Positions 50,868 to 59,704 of a stretch of 64,000 nucleotides of DNA are shown here, piece after piece. This DNA is from Pseudomonas sp. GOM7 (GTDB taxonomy: Bacteria > Pseudomonadota > Gammaproteobacteria > Pseudomonadales > Pseudomonadaceae). Where the stretch lies: NCBI RefSeq assembly GCF_026723825.1, contig NZ_CP113519.1, positions 1-64,000 of the forward strand, written 5' to 3'. Under the pieces are notes generated by a model. That model worked only from the letters and a program-made list of their open reading frames with translations. It ran no database searches and was not told the DNA's origin. Every line of letters starts with the position of its first letter. Within the stretch, counting starts at the first letter, position 1. Made by a program: the position numbers and the translations under genes.

Positions 50868-51446
50868 TCAACCGATCAGGGAAATTTTCAGCAGGTAGCG
50901 CAGGTCATCGAGAATCGCCTTGCCCTGGCTGCTGGTGTCGTAGCGCAGCACCAGGTTGCCGTGCGGATCCACCAGCCATAGTTGTGCGCCTGACGGGGCC
51001 TCGCTGGCCTGCTGGTAGCTGCGGCTGTCGAGGCGGTAGCGGCCGAGCTGTGGATACTCGCGTTGCAGGGTGGCGAGGTAATCGGCGCTCAGCGGTTCGC
51101 CAGTGGCCAGGCCGTGGCTGGCGCGTGCCGTCTCGCGATTCAGGCCGATCTGGATTTGTCGCGCCAGGTACACCAGATGCTGGCAGTCGGCTTCGCAGGC
51201 GCCGGGTGTGGTCACCAGGATCTGCCAGCGCGGTGCCAGTTGGCCCTGCACGCCGAGATCCTGCAGGGTGCGCCCGTCACCGATCAGGGTGCCGTGATAG
51301 GTACGGGTTTCCGGCACCCAGAACTGCCAGCGATACATGGCGCTGGCCAGCAGCATGGGGCCGAAGACGATGGCCAGCAGAAGCAGCAACTGCAGGCGCC
51401 CGCGCCCCTTGCGTGGGGTTTCAGGCAGGGTGATGGCTGGGTGCAT
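50868..51446 (-). CDS. Membrane-anchored cox-cluster protein, SCO-like fold possible
   Basis: 192 residues: an N-terminal TM helix (LQLLLLLAIVFGPMLLASAMY) and an exported domain with TTPGACEADCQHLVYLARQI and a C-terminal LWLVDPHGNLVLRYD. The spacing of CxxxC and DPHGN recalls SCO/thioredoxin-like proteins, so a copper or thiol role in oxidase assembly is plausible. Start MHPAITLPE overlaps the SURF1 stop by 26 bases. Corresponding pseudomonad genes are annotated as hypothetical. Confidence 0.78.
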   Translation of the reverse strand: MHPAITLPETPRKGRGRLQLLLLLAIVFGPMLLASAMYRWQFWVPETRTYHGTLIGDGRTLQDLGVQGQLAPRWQILVTTPGACEADCQHLVYLARQIQIGLNRETARASHGLATGEPLSADYLATLQREYPQLGRYRLDSRSYQQASEAPSGAQLWLVDPHGNLVLRYDTSSQGKAILDDLRYLLKISLIG

Positions 51447-52155
51447 GGCGTTTCTCCCGTGCGTTGTGCACACCGAGGTAGATGAACAGGCCGAGCAACG
51501 CCGCCGCCATGGCGAACCACTGCACGGCATAGCCCTGATGCTTGGCCGGGCTCATGGCCACCACCGGCCAGTCGACCCGGTAGCTGGCCAGGCCGCTCTC
51601 CAGGCGCAGTTCCAGCGGCAGGCCGCCGCGACCTAGGCGTTGCCACAGCGCCGCGCTGTCGACCTCGCTGATCAGCCGTGGCCAGCCGGTTTGCGCCGCT
51701 GCATTGCCTTGCAGGTGCAGGCCGCCGGGCGGGGCGACATAGACCCAGGCGTCGAGCTGGAGCGGGCCATCGGGGGTGTTGTATTGCGGTGCCTGGCGCC
51801 GATCCGGCCAGGGCAGCCAGCCGCGGTTGAGCAGCACCCAAAGGCCGCTGGGCTGGTCGTAGAAGGGTTGCAGTAACTCGACGCCGGCCTGGCCGTCGCG
51901 GATGCGGTTGTCCAGCAGCAGGCTGTGCTGGTCATCGAACTGACCTTGCAGATGCACGCGGCGATAGGCCGGGTCGCCAGCCTGCTCGAGCTCCACCAGG
52001 CTGACCGGCGCTGCCTGCTGGCGCGCCTCATAGCTGGTCAGCAGCAGGCGCTTTTCCTCGGCGCGCTGCAGTTGCCAGAAGCCCAGGCCACAGAGCAGTG
52101 GCAGCAGCAGCGCCACCAGAATGCTGGGTAGCCAGCCGGGGCGGAAGGCGCTCAT
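51421..52155 (-). CDS. SURF1-family cytochrome oxidase assembly protein
   Basis: 244 residues with two terminal TM helices (LVALLLPLLCGLGFWQLQRAEEKR; WFAMAAALLGLFIYLGVHNAR), the FWQLxRAxEK motif and LLDNRIRDGQAGVELLQPF, all typical of SURF1. SURF1 helps insert heme A into subunit I. Start MSAFRPGW. Confidence 0.93.
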   Translation of the reverse strand: MSAFRPGWLPSILVALLLPLLCGLGFWQLQRAEEKRLLLTSYEARQQAAPVSLVELEQAGDPAYRRVHLQGQFDDQHSLLLDNRIRDGQAGVELLQPFYDQPSGLWVLLNRGWLPWPDRRQAPQYNTPDGPLQLDAWVYVAPPGGLHLQGNAAAQTGWPRLISEVDSAALWQRLGRGGLPLELRLESGLASYRVDWPVVAMSPAKHQGYAVQWFAMAAALLGLFIYLGVHNAREKRHAPSHHPA

Positions 52156-52186
52156 CGGGCGTCTCCGTTCGGCATCAGATGGCTGG

Positions 52187-52193
52187 CTATACT
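52187..52193 (+). promoter_or_regulatory. -10 element of the DUF2909 gene
   Basis: CTATACT in GGCTATACTGC, 34 bases before the small gene's ATG, is a strong -10 and matches the RpoS-preferred form. Confidence 0.5.
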
Positions 52194-52226
52194 GCAAGGC
52201 ATCGCCCAATCCCCCTGGAGTCTCGC

Positions 52227-52430
52227 ATGCTCAAGGCCGCGATCGTCCTCATGCTGCTGGCGACCATCGCCAGCCTGTTCAGTGGCCTGTTCTTCCTGGT
52301 CAAGGACGAAGGCCGTGGTACCCGCCTGGTCAATGCCCTGAGCGTGCGCGTCGGGCTGACCGCCATCACCCTGGCCCTGATCGCCTGGGGCTTCTACTCG
52401 GGGCAACTGGTGTCGCATGTGAGCTGGTAG
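52227..52430 (+). CDS. Twin-transmembrane DUF2909 family protein
   Basis: 67 residues, two hydrophobic helices (AAIVLMLLATIASLFSGLFFLV; GLTAITLALIAWGFYSG) around a basic KDEGRGTRLVNALSVR loop. CTGGAG precedes the ATG. It stands alone on the plus strand inside the minus-strand cox cluster, as in other pseudomonads. Function unknown, presumably linked to the oxidase. Confidence 0.88.
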   Translation: MLKAAIVLMLLATIASLFSGLFFLVKDEGRGTRLVNALSVRVGLTAITLALIAWGFYSGQLVSHVSW

Positions 52431-52435
52431 CGGCC

Positions 52436-52485
52436 AGCTTCAAGCTGCAAGAAAAGCGCTGCGACTCACTTGCAGCTTGTAACTG
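52436..52485. repeat. REP-like inverted repeat (caagct family)
   Basis: GCCAGCTTCAAGCTGCAAG and CTTGCAGCTTGTAACTGC form a dyad between the DUF2909 gene and coxC, which converge here. Confidence 0.7.
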
Positions 52486-52487
52486 CT

Positions 52488-53375
52488 TCAAAGCACATAG
52501 ACGAAGATGAACAACCCCAGCCAGACCACGTCGACGAAGTGCCAGTACCAGGAGGCGGCCTCGAAGCCGAAGTGCTTTTCAGCATCGAAGTGACCCTTGT
52601 GGATGCGGATCAGCATCACCGTGAGGATCAGCGCACCGAGGGTGACGTGAGCACCGTGGAAGCCCGTGAGCATGAAGAAGGTGGCGCCATAGATGCCCGA
52701 GCCGAGGGTCAGACCCAGCTCGGTGTAAGCCTCGATGTATTCCTCCACCTGGAAGAACAGAAAGGCCGCGCCGAGCAGGATGGTCGCGGCCAGCCAGGCT
52801 TTCAGGGCGCCGCGATTGTTCTTCTTCAAGGCGTGGTGGGCGAAGGTGACGGTGACGCTGGAGGACACCAGCAGAATGGTGTTGAGCAGCGGCAGGTGCC
52901 AGGGGTCGATCACCGCCGTGGGGGGCGGGAACAGCTTGGAGTCGGGGTTCTGCAGCAACGGCCAGCTATACTCGAAGCCTTCCCAGAGCATGTTGGCGAT
53001 GCCCTTGTCGCCTTCGCCGCCGAGCCAGGGGCCGGACCACATGCGGATGTAGAACAGCGCACCGAAGAAGGCGGCGAAGAACATCACCTCGGAGAAGATG
53101 AACCAGGTCATGCCCCAACGGAACGAGCGATCCATCTGCGCGCTGTACAGGCCGCTGCGGCTTTCCTTGATCACGTTGCCGAACCAGCCGAACAGCATGT
53201 AGGCCAGGATCAGCCCGCCGACGAAGAAGATCAGCGGGCCGTTGGAGGTTTCGCGCCCGGCGGACAGGTCATTGAACCAGGTGCCGACGCCAGCGACGCT
53301 GACCAGCAGGCCGAGGGTGGCGACGATGGGCCATTTGCTCTGGGCCGGGACGTAGTAGTTTTCGTGACTCGACAT
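52488..53375 (-). CDS. coxC: Cytochrome c oxidase subunit III
   Basis: 295 residues, seven hydrophobic helices, family motifs MTWFIFSEVMFFAAFFGALF (with the conserved Glu), NTILLVSSSVTVTFAHHAL, FLFFQVEEY and GFHGAHVTLG...WYWHFVDVVWL. Part of the caa3-type oxidase. It follows ctaG after 11 bases. Confidence 0.97.
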   Translation of the reverse strand: MSSHENYYVPAQSKWPIVATLGLLVSVAGVGTWFNDLSAGRETSNGPLIFFVGGLILAYMLFGWFGNVIKESRSGLYSAQMDRSFRWGMTWFIFSEVMFFAAFFGALFYIRMWSGPWLGGEGDKGIANMLWEGFEYSWPLLQNPDSKLFPPPTAVIDPWHLPLLNTILLVSSSVTVTFAHHALKKNNRGALKAWLAATILLGAAFLFFQVEEYIEAYTELGLTLGSGIYGATFFMLTGFHGAHVTLGALILTVMLIRIHKGHFDAEKHFGFEAASWYWHFVDVVWLGLFIFVYVL

Positions 53376-53386
53376 CTCATTTCTCC

Positions 53387-53938
53387 TCAGGGAGCCGCCT
53401 GTGCCACGGGCGGTTTGCGCGCGGTGATATCGAACAGGGTGTAACTCAGGGTCAGGTGCCTGACGTCCTCGGGCAGGTCGCGGTCGACGATGAAGCGCAC
53501 CGGCATCTCGATGCGTTCACCGGGTTGCAGCACCTGCTGGGTGAAGCAGAAGCATTCGGTCTTGTGGAAGAAGGCCGCTGCTCGTGCGGGCGAGACGCTG
53601 GGAATGGCCTGGGCGGTCATCGGCTCGTCGCTCGGGTTGTAGGCGACGAACAACATGTCGCGTGTCTCCCCGGGGTGTACCACCAGGTCATCGGCTTTCG
53701 GCCCGAACTCCCAGACCATGCCGGCGGCGTTGGTGGCGAGGAACTGCACCCGCACCTCGCGCACCGCATCGACCTGCTGCTCGCCCTGATAGGCGCCGGC
53801 CGTCTTGCCATTGATGCCGAAGGCACGGCACATGGCGTCGTAGAACGGCGGCAGGACGAACACCCCGAAGCAGAACATCACCACCACCACCAGCAGCAGG
53901 CGGGTGACCAGGCGACGGGTTGCGATGGTTTCGCTCAC
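53387..53938 (-). CDS. ctaG: Cytochrome c oxidase assembly protein CtaG (Cox11)
   Basis: Copper chaperone that supplies CuB of subunit I. 183 residues: one TM helix (RLLLVVVVMFCFGVFVLPPFYDAMC), then an Ig-like periplasmic domain with the copper motif CFCFTQQ in FFHKTECFCFTQQVL. GTG start behind a near-perfect AGGAGGTG. Lies between coxA and coxC, the standard order. Confidence 0.96.
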   Translation of the reverse strand: MSETIATRRLVTRLLLVVVVMFCFGVFVLPPFYDAMCRAFGINGKTAGAYQGEQQVDAVREVRVQFLATNAAGMVWEFGPKADDLVVHPGETRDMLFVAYNPSDEPMTAQAIPSVSPARAAAFFHKTECFCFTQQVLQPGERIEMPVRFIVDRDLPEDVRHLTLSYTLFDITARKPPVAQAAP

Positions 53939-53952
53939 GGCTCACCTCCTGC

Positions 53953-55536
53953 CTATTTCACATCCGGCGGTGTGCTGAAGGTGTGATAGGGCGCCGGCGA
54001 CGGCACCGTCCACTCCAGACCATCGGCGCCGTCCCAGGGCTTGGCCGGGGCCGGTTTGCCGCCACGGATGCACTTGATGACGATGAACAGGAACAGCAAC
54101 TGGGTGGCGCCGAACAGGAAGGCGCCGATGCTCGAGACCATGTTGAAGTTGGCGAACATCAGGTTGTAGTCGGGGATACGCCGTGGCATGCCGGCCAGAC
54201 CGACGAAGTGCATGGGGAAGAACGCCAGGTTCATGCCGACGAAGCTGAGCCAGAAATGCAGCTTGGCCAGCACTTCGTCGTACATGTGCCCGGTCCACTT
54301 GGGCAGCCAGTAGTAGGCCGAGGCGAAGATGCCGAAGATCGCCCCCGGCACCAGCACATAGTGAAAGTGCGCCACCACGAAGTAGGTGTCGTGGTACTGG
54401 AAGTCCGCCGGGGCGATGGCCAGCATCAGCCCGGAGAAGCCGCCGATGGTGAAGAGAATCACGAAGGCCACGGCGAACAGCATCGGCGCCTCGAAGGTCA
54501 GCGAGCCCTGCCACATGGTGCTCACCCAGTTGAACACCTTCACCCCGGTGGGCACGGCGATCAGCATGGTGGCGTACATGAAGAACAGCTCGCCGGTCAG
54601 CGGGATGCCCACGGTGAACATATGGTGCGCCCAGACGATGAACGAGAGGAAGGCGATGCTCGCCGTGGCGTAGACCATCGAGGTGTAGCCGAACAGCGGC
54701 TTGCGTGAGAAGGCCGGGATGATCGAGCTGACCGCGCCGAAGGCCGGCAGGATCATGATGTACACCTCGGGGTGGCCGAAGAACCAGAACACGTGCTGGA
54801 ACAGCACCGGGTCGCCACCGCCGGCGGCGTTGAAGAAGCTGGTGCCGAAGTGGATGTCCATCAGCATCATGGTCACCACGCCGGCCAGCACCGGCATCAC
54901 TGCGATCAGCAGGAAGGCGGTGATCAGCCAGGTCCAGACGAACAGCGGCATCTTCATCAGGGTCATGCCTGGCGCACGCAGGTTGAGGATGGTGGCGATC
55001 ACGTTGATCGCCCCCATGATCGAGCTGATGCCCATGAGGTGGATGGCAAAGATGAAGAAGGTCACCGATTCCGGCGCGTAGGTGGTCGATAGCGGTGCAT
55101 AGAAGGTCCAGCCGAAGTTCGGCCCGCCGCCCTCCATGAACAGGGTGCTGACCAGCAAACCGAAGGCCGCCGGCAGCAGCCAGAAGCTGAAGTTGTTCAT
55201 CCGTGGCAGGGCCATGTCCGGCGCGCCGATCATCAGCGGGATCATCCAGTTGGCCAGGCCGACGAAGGCCGGCATCACCGCGCCGAAGACCATGATCAGG
55301 CCGTGCATGGTGGTCATCTGGTTGAAGAATTCCGGCTGCACGATCTGCAGCCCCGGCTGGAACAGCTCGGCGCGAATCACCATCGCCATCGAGCCGCCAA
55401 GCAGGAAGGCGCAGAAGCTGAACCACAGGTACATGGTGCCGATGTCCTTGTGGTTGGTGGTCAGCACCCAGCGCATCAGGCCCTTGGCCGGGCCATGGTG
55501 GTGGTCAGTATGACCGTGGTCGATCACTGCACTCAT
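53953..55536 (-). CDS. coxA: Cytochrome c oxidase subunit I
   Basis: 527-residue catalytic subunit with twelve TM helices, low-spin heme a and the heme a3/CuB centre. Visible: HLMGISSIMGAIN, the WFFGHPEVYIMILPAFG segment with the His-Tyr pair, WAHHMFTVG (CuB histidines) and VVAHFHYVLVPG (heme ligands). Start MSAVIDHGHTDHHHG overlaps nothing; GGAGTAAGG before it contains the coxB stop codon. Upstream in-frame sequence belongs to coxB. Confidence 0.97.
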   Translation of the reverse strand: MSAVIDHGHTDHHHGPAKGLMRWVLTTNHKDIGTMYLWFSFCAFLLGGSMAMVIRAELFQPGLQIVQPEFFNQMTTMHGLIMVFGAVMPAFVGLANWMIPLMIGAPDMALPRMNNFSFWLLPAAFGLLVSTLFMEGGGPNFGWTFYAPLSTTYAPESVTFFIFAIHLMGISSIMGAINVIATILNLRAPGMTLMKMPLFVWTWLITAFLLIAVMPVLAGVVTMMLMDIHFGTSFFNAAGGGDPVLFQHVFWFFGHPEVYIMILPAFGAVSSIIPAFSRKPLFGYTSMVYATASIAFLSFIVWAHHMFTVGIPLTGELFFMYATMLIAVPTGVKVFNWVSTMWQGSLTFEAPMLFAVAFVILFTIGGFSGLMLAIAPADFQYHDTYFVVAHFHYVLVPGAIFGIFASAYYWLPKWTGHMYDEVLAKLHFWLSFVGMNLAFFPMHFVGLAGMPRRIPDYNLMFANFNMVSSIGAFLFGATQLLFLFIVIKCIRGGKPAPAKPWDGADGLEWTVPSPAPYHTFSTPPDVK

Positions 55537-55540
55537 GTCC

Positions 55541-56665
55541 TTACTCCTGCGCCTTGGCGAAGTCGAGAATGTCCTTGGGCGTGACCATGTCACCGACATT
55601 GTTGCCCCAGGCATTGCGCTCGTAGGTGATGATGGCGGCCAGGTCGACCGGCGACAGTTGCTTGCCGAAGGCCGCCATGGCGGTGCCCTGCTTGCCGTGA
55701 TAGACAATGTCGATATGCCCCTCGGCCGGGCCGGTGGCGATGGCCGAGCCCTTGAGCGCCGGGAACATCGGCGGCAGGCCTTCGCCGGTGGGCTGGTGGC
55801 AGGAGGCGCAGGTGGTGTTGTAGGCCTTCTCGCCGCGCGCCATCAGTTCTTCCATCGTCCATTCCTTGCTGGTCAGCTCGCGCTCGGCCAGGGCGGCCTG
55901 CTTGCGTTCGCCCAGCCAGGCGGCGAAGTCTTCCTTGCTCTTGACCTCGACCACGATGGGCATGAAACCGTGATCCTTGCCGCACAGCTCGGTGCACTGG
56001 CCACGGTAGGTGCCGGGCGCCTCGATGCGAGTCCAGGATTCGTTGATGAAGCCGGGGATGGCGTCTTTCTTCACTGCCAGTGCCGGCACCCACCAGGAGT
56101 GGATGACATCGGCGGAGGTAATGAGAAAACGCACCTTGGCGCCTACCGGCACCACCAGTGGCTCGTCCACCTCCAGCAGATAGTGCTCACCCTTGGCCTC
56201 GCGGTTGTTGATCTGGCTGCGGGGCGTGGTCAGGTTGCTGAAGAACTCGACATCCTGGCCCAGGTACTTGTAGTGCCACTTCCATTGGTAGCCGGTGATC
56301 TGGATGTCCAGATCCGACTCGGAGGTGTCGTAGATGTCGATCAGGGTCTTGGTCGCGGGGATTGCCATGACCACCAGGATCGCCAGTGGCACCACGGTCC
56401 AGAGAATCTCCACCGTGGTGCTTTCATGGAAGTGCGCGGGTTCCTGGCCGGTTGAGCGACGGTGAATGATCATCGACCAGAACATCGCGCCGAACACGAT
56501 CACGCCGATCACGACGCAGATCCAGAAGATGGTCATGTGCAGATCGAACACGGAGCGGCTGACCTCGGTGACACCGGGCGCCATGTTCACCGTCCACTGG
56601 GCGTGCGCCGAGCTCAATATCAGCCACAGCAAGAGGCCCATCCAGACTCGTGGATGTCGCATCAT
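55541..56665 (-). CDS. coxB: Cytochrome c oxidase subunit II with fused cytochrome c (caa3 type)
   Basis: 374 residues. It has a signal peptide (VWMGLLLWLILSSAHA) and two TM helices. The cupredoxin domain has the CuA site CTELCGKDHGFMP. The C-terminal cytochrome c domain has heme motif CASCHQP near residue 291 and a later Met. The fusion defines a caa3-type aa3 oxidase accepting electrons from soluble cytochromes. First gene of coxB-coxA-ctaG-coxC. Two adjacent ATG codons are possible starts. Confidence 0.97.
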   Translation of the reverse strand: MMRHPRVWMGLLLWLILSSAHAQWTVNMAPGVTEVSRSVFDLHMTIFWICVVIGVIVFGAMFWSMIIHRRSTGQEPAHFHESTTVEILWTVVPLAILVVMAIPATKTLIDIYDTSESDLDIQITGYQWKWHYKYLGQDVEFFSNLTTPRSQINNREAKGEHYLLEVDEPLVVPVGAKVRFLITSADVIHSWWVPALAVKKDAIPGFINESWTRIEAPGTYRGQCTELCGKDHGFMPIVVEVKSKEDFAAWLGERKQAALAERELTSKEWTMEELMARGEKAYNTTCASCHQPTGEGLPPMFPALKGSAIATGPAEGHIDIVYHGKQGTAMAAFGKQLSPVDLAAIITYERNAWGNNVGDMVTPKDILDFAKAQE

Positions 56666-56846
56666 CGCGGGTTCCCCTCGATATTGTTTTTGTTATCCCG
56701 CCGGCTGAGCCTTGTGGGTGGGGTCGACTGCCACGTGGCGGCATGGTGGCTTGCACGAGCCATACGCCGTCGCGACTACGGCAACTGCTGTCGAAACCTC
56801 GTGCCTAAGCCCGTCCGGTTCCATCAGGTACTGCCTTTCGAGTTCG

Positions 56847-56853
56847 AGTATAG
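56847..56853 (-). promoter_or_regulatory. RpoS-like -10 element upstream of coxB
   Basis: On the minus strand TGTCTATACTC contains CTATACT, the RpoS-preferred -10, about 180 bases before coxB. The P. aeruginosa cox operon is RpoS-dependent, which fits. The rest of 56666-57067 shows no gene. Confidence 0.5.
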
Positions 56854-57067
56854 ACAGCACCCCCGAGGTCGCAATGTGCCCATCGAGCCAGGCAGGACAG
56901 GCGCAACGAAGCGGCACAGACCACGGATGGCGTGGTCTGGCGCGGATTGCACGGCGTTCTTTATAGCGGACTCGCATAACTGTGAAGAAGTTATGACAAT
57001 TGCGTCTTAGCAGGTGCAGGTCGCCAGCTAAGGTTCACCTCCATGTCTTGCCCGCTTCGGAGTCATC

Positions 57068-57736
57068 ATGAATACCGCCGCCATTCGCCAGCTCATCGCC
57101 CAGGCTCGTCAGCACGAGGCGACCAGCCAGGCCCTTGCCCAGAGCCTGCAAGCCCGCTTCGAGGGGCTGCACCCTGCCATCCGCCTGCCGGACGAGGATG
57201 CTCCGGGTGCCTTGACCAACTTCGTCGTCGCCTACATCGACGAGGTGCCGGACGTGCTCGACGCGGCGGCCGAGGTGGCGCGCGAAGCGGGCATCGAGGA
57301 GGCGATCAAGCCGGTGCTGAAGATCGCCGAGCAGTTCTTCCTCCAGCCACTGGCGCTGATGGCCGGGCACGAGGGGCTGGATGGCCTGCTCGATGAGGCC
57401 TACCTGGCCCATCGCCTGGTGGAAGAGGTGAACGATCGCTACATCGCTCACTTCGGCCAGCCGCTGATCCCGCTGGACACCACCCGCGCCAACCTGATCG
57501 CTCACCAGTTGATCGGCGAGCCATTCGCCAATCAGCTCGATGAGGCGGTGCACCATGCCCTGAGCGGCATGCTCGACGACGCCAGCTTCGATCAGCCGTC
57601 GGTGCAGGCTTACCGCGAGCGCCTGGCCGCGCCGGATACCGCCTCGGCCTGGCAACGCTGGCCCTGCCTGTCGCGTCAGTTGGGTGTCGATCTGCAGCTC
57701 ACGGCGCGAGTGCCAGTAGCAGCAGCGACAGCGTGA
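57068..57736 (+). CDS. Hypothetical cytosolic alpha-helical protein
   Basis: 222 residues, no signal peptide or TM helix, rich in Ala, Leu, Asp and Glu and predicted mostly helical (IRQLIAQARQHEATSQAL; AIKPVLKIAEQFFLQPLALM; RLVEEVNDRYIAHFG). I do not recognise the family. The gene is divergent from the cox operon and converges with the AEC transporter, with which its 3' end overlaps by 38 bases. Confidence 0.75.
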   Translation: MNTAAIRQLIAQARQHEATSQALAQSLQARFEGLHPAIRLPDEDAPGALTNFVVAYIDEVPDVLDAAAEVAREAGIEEAIKPVLKIAEQFFLQPLALMAGHEGLDGLLDEAYLAHRLVEEVNDRYIAHFGQPLIPLDTTRANLIAHQLIGEPFANQLDEAVHHALSGMLDDASFDQPSVQAYRERLAAPDTASAWQRWPCLSRQLGVDLQLTARVPVAAATA

Positions 57737-58628
57737 GCAGCGAGCCAAGTGTCGAGTAGAGAATCGCCCGCGACACCAGCGCTGCCTGGCGTTGGTAATA
57801 CTCGGCGAGCATGAACGGCCCGGTGCCGGTGGGCAGCGCGCTGAGCAGCAGTGCGGCATGTGCCCAGAACGGCGGCAGGTCGAGCAGGACGAAGGCAATG
57901 AACCAGGTCACCAGTGGCTGCAGCAGCAGCTTCAGGGCCACCAGTGGCCAGGCGCCCTGAGCCGAGCCGCTCTGCCGCTGCGCCAGGAACAACCCCAGCG
58001 ACACCAGCGCGCAGGGCACGGTGGCCGCGCCCAGCAGGCGCAGGAACTCGTCCAGCGCTGGCGCCAGCTGCCACCCACCGAGCGACCATAGGGCACCGAG
58101 CGCAGGAGCGACCACCAGCGGATTCTTCAGCAGTGCCAGGCTGACCTGGGCAATCGCTCCGCCCAGCCCCTTCTGGCTTTGCAGGCCGACCTCGATGCAC
58201 ACCACGGCCAGGGCGAACAGCACGCAGACCACGATCAGCGAGGCGATCAGCGCTGGCGTCATGCCGTCCTCGCCGAGCACCAGCAGGCACAGTGGAATAC
58301 CGATATAGCCGGTGTTGGCATAGCCGGCGCTGAGCCCGTCGATGCTGGCGTCGACCAGGCTGCCAGTGGTCTTCCAGCGGTACGCCAGGGTGACCAGGAA
58401 CACCGCCAGGGTGCCGCCGCTGAAAGCCAGCAGGAAACCGGGCTGCCAGATATGCGCCCAGTCGGCCTTGGCCGTGAGGCTGAACAGCAGCGCTGGCAGG
58501 CCGAGCCAGACCACGAAGCGGTTCATTTCCGAGGCGGCGGTCGGCCCCAGGCGGTTGCTGCGGCGACAGACGAAGCCGACCAGGATCAGGCCGAAGATCG
58601 GCAGCAGCACATTGAGAACGGTGGACAT
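57699..58628 (-). CDS. AEC-family auxin-efflux-carrier-like transporter
   Basis: 309 residues with about ten hydrophobic helices in two repeats (MSTVLNVLLPIFGLILVGF; ISAGYANTGYIGIPLCLLVLG; LPTGTGPFMLAEYY). AEC carriers move organic acids or malonate-like substrates; the substrate here is unknown. Start MSTVLNVL chosen; MAVPMST four codons earlier is equally possible. Divergent from the glutaminase gene. Confidence 0.88.
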   Translation of the reverse strand: MSTVLNVLLPIFGLILVGFVCRRSNRLGPTAASEMNRFVVWLGLPALLFSLTAKADWAHIWQPGFLLAFSGGTLAVFLVTLAYRWKTTGSLVDASIDGLSAGYANTGYIGIPLCLLVLGEDGMTPALIASLIVVCVLFALAVVCIEVGLQSQKGLGGAIAQVSLALLKNPLVVAPALGALWSLGGWQLAPALDEFLRLLGAATVPCALVSLGLFLAQRQSGSAQGAWPLVALKLLLQPLVTWFIAFVLLDLPPFWAHAALLLSALPTGTGPFMLAEYYQRQAALVSRAILYSTLGSLLTLSLLLLALAP

Positions 58629-58782
58629 CGGCACAGCCATCGGCGCAAAGAGGCCCGAGCCTAGGGGCTGTCGCCGCTGTGGCGCAAGCCATTGCCTGTG
58701 ATTCGGTTGCGCCCGCAGGCGTCTAGCACTGACCTGCCGGGATGCTCCGGCGCTGTCGCGAGACTTTGAACAGGCTTTATGC

Positions 58783-59691
58783 ATGCAAGCGTTGTTGAAC
58801 GAAATCCTCGATGAAGTCCGCCCGCTGATCGGCCAGGGCAAGGTGGCCGACTACATCCCCGCGCTGGCCAGTGTCGTGCCCGATCAGCTAGGCATCGCCG
58901 TGTACGGCAACGACGGCCAGTTGCATGTGGCCGGAGACGCGCGCACGCCCTTCTCCATTCAGAGCATTTCCAAGGTGTTCAGCCTGGTGCAGGCCATCGG
59001 TCACAGCGGCGAAGCGATCTGGCAGCGCCTGGGCCATGAGCCGTCCGGGCAGCCGTTCAACTCGCTGGTGCAACTGGAGTTCGAGCGGGGCAAACCGCGC
59101 AACCCCTTCATCAACGCCGGCGCGCTGGTGATCTGCGACATCAACCAGTCGCGCTATGCGGCCCCGGCGCTGTCGATGCGTGATTTCGCCCGGCGCCTGT
59201 CGGGCAACCCGGAGGTGACGGTGGACAACCACGTCGCCGAGTCCGAATACCAGCACCGTGCGCGCAACGCTGCCATGGCCTACCTGATGCAGGCCTTCGG
59301 CAACTTCCACAACGATGTCGAGGCGGTGCTGCGCAGCTATTTCAGTTGCTGCGCGCTGCGCATGAGCTGCGTCGACCTGGCCCGCGCCTTCGGCTTTCTG
59401 GCCAACCAGGGCTTCTGCCAGCACAGCGGCGAGCAGGTGCTGTCGCCCCGGCAGAGCAAGCAGGTCAACGCCATCATGGCCACCAGCGGGCTGTACGACG
59501 AGGCCGGCAACTTCGCTTATCGTGTCGGCCTGCCCGGCAAGAGCGGCGTCGGCGGCGGCATCGTCGCGGTGGTGCCGGGGCGCTTCAGTGTCTGCGTATG
59601 GTCGCCGGAGCTCAACGCCGCCGGCAACTCGCTGGCCGGCATCAAGGCCCTGGAGCTGCTCAGCGAGCGCATTGGCTGGTCGGTGTTCTGA
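58783..59691 (+). CDS. glsA: Glutaminase
   Basis: Hydrolyses glutamine to glutamate and ammonia; beta-lactamase-like serine fold. 302 residues with the active-site [14 protein letters not shown] (Ser-x-x-Lys), the conserved [38 protein letters not shown] and [17 protein letters not shown]. The 155 bases before it are shared with the divergent transporter. Confidence 0.95.
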   Translation: MQALLNEILDEVRPLIGQGKVADYIPALASVVPDQLGIAVYGNDGQLHVAGDARTPFSIQSISKVFSLVQAIGHSGEAIWQRLGHEPSGQPFNSLVQLEFERGKPRNPFINAGALVICDINQSRYAAPALSMRDFARRLSGNPEVTVDNHVAESEYQHRARNAAMAYLMQAFGNFHNDVEAVLRSYFSCCALRMSCVDLARAFGFLANQGFCQHSGEQVLSPRQSKQVNAIMATSGLYDEAGNFAYRVGLPGKSGVGGGIVAVVPGRFSVCVWSPELNAAGNSLAGIKALELLSERIGWSVF

Positions 59692-59704
59692 GCCCCGCTG
59701 AGGC

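Noticed and set aside
53942..55426. 494-codon minus-strand frame overlapping coxA
   Set aside because: It is an out-of-frame shadow of the cytochrome oxidase subunit I gene, Arg/Gly/His-rich without motifs.
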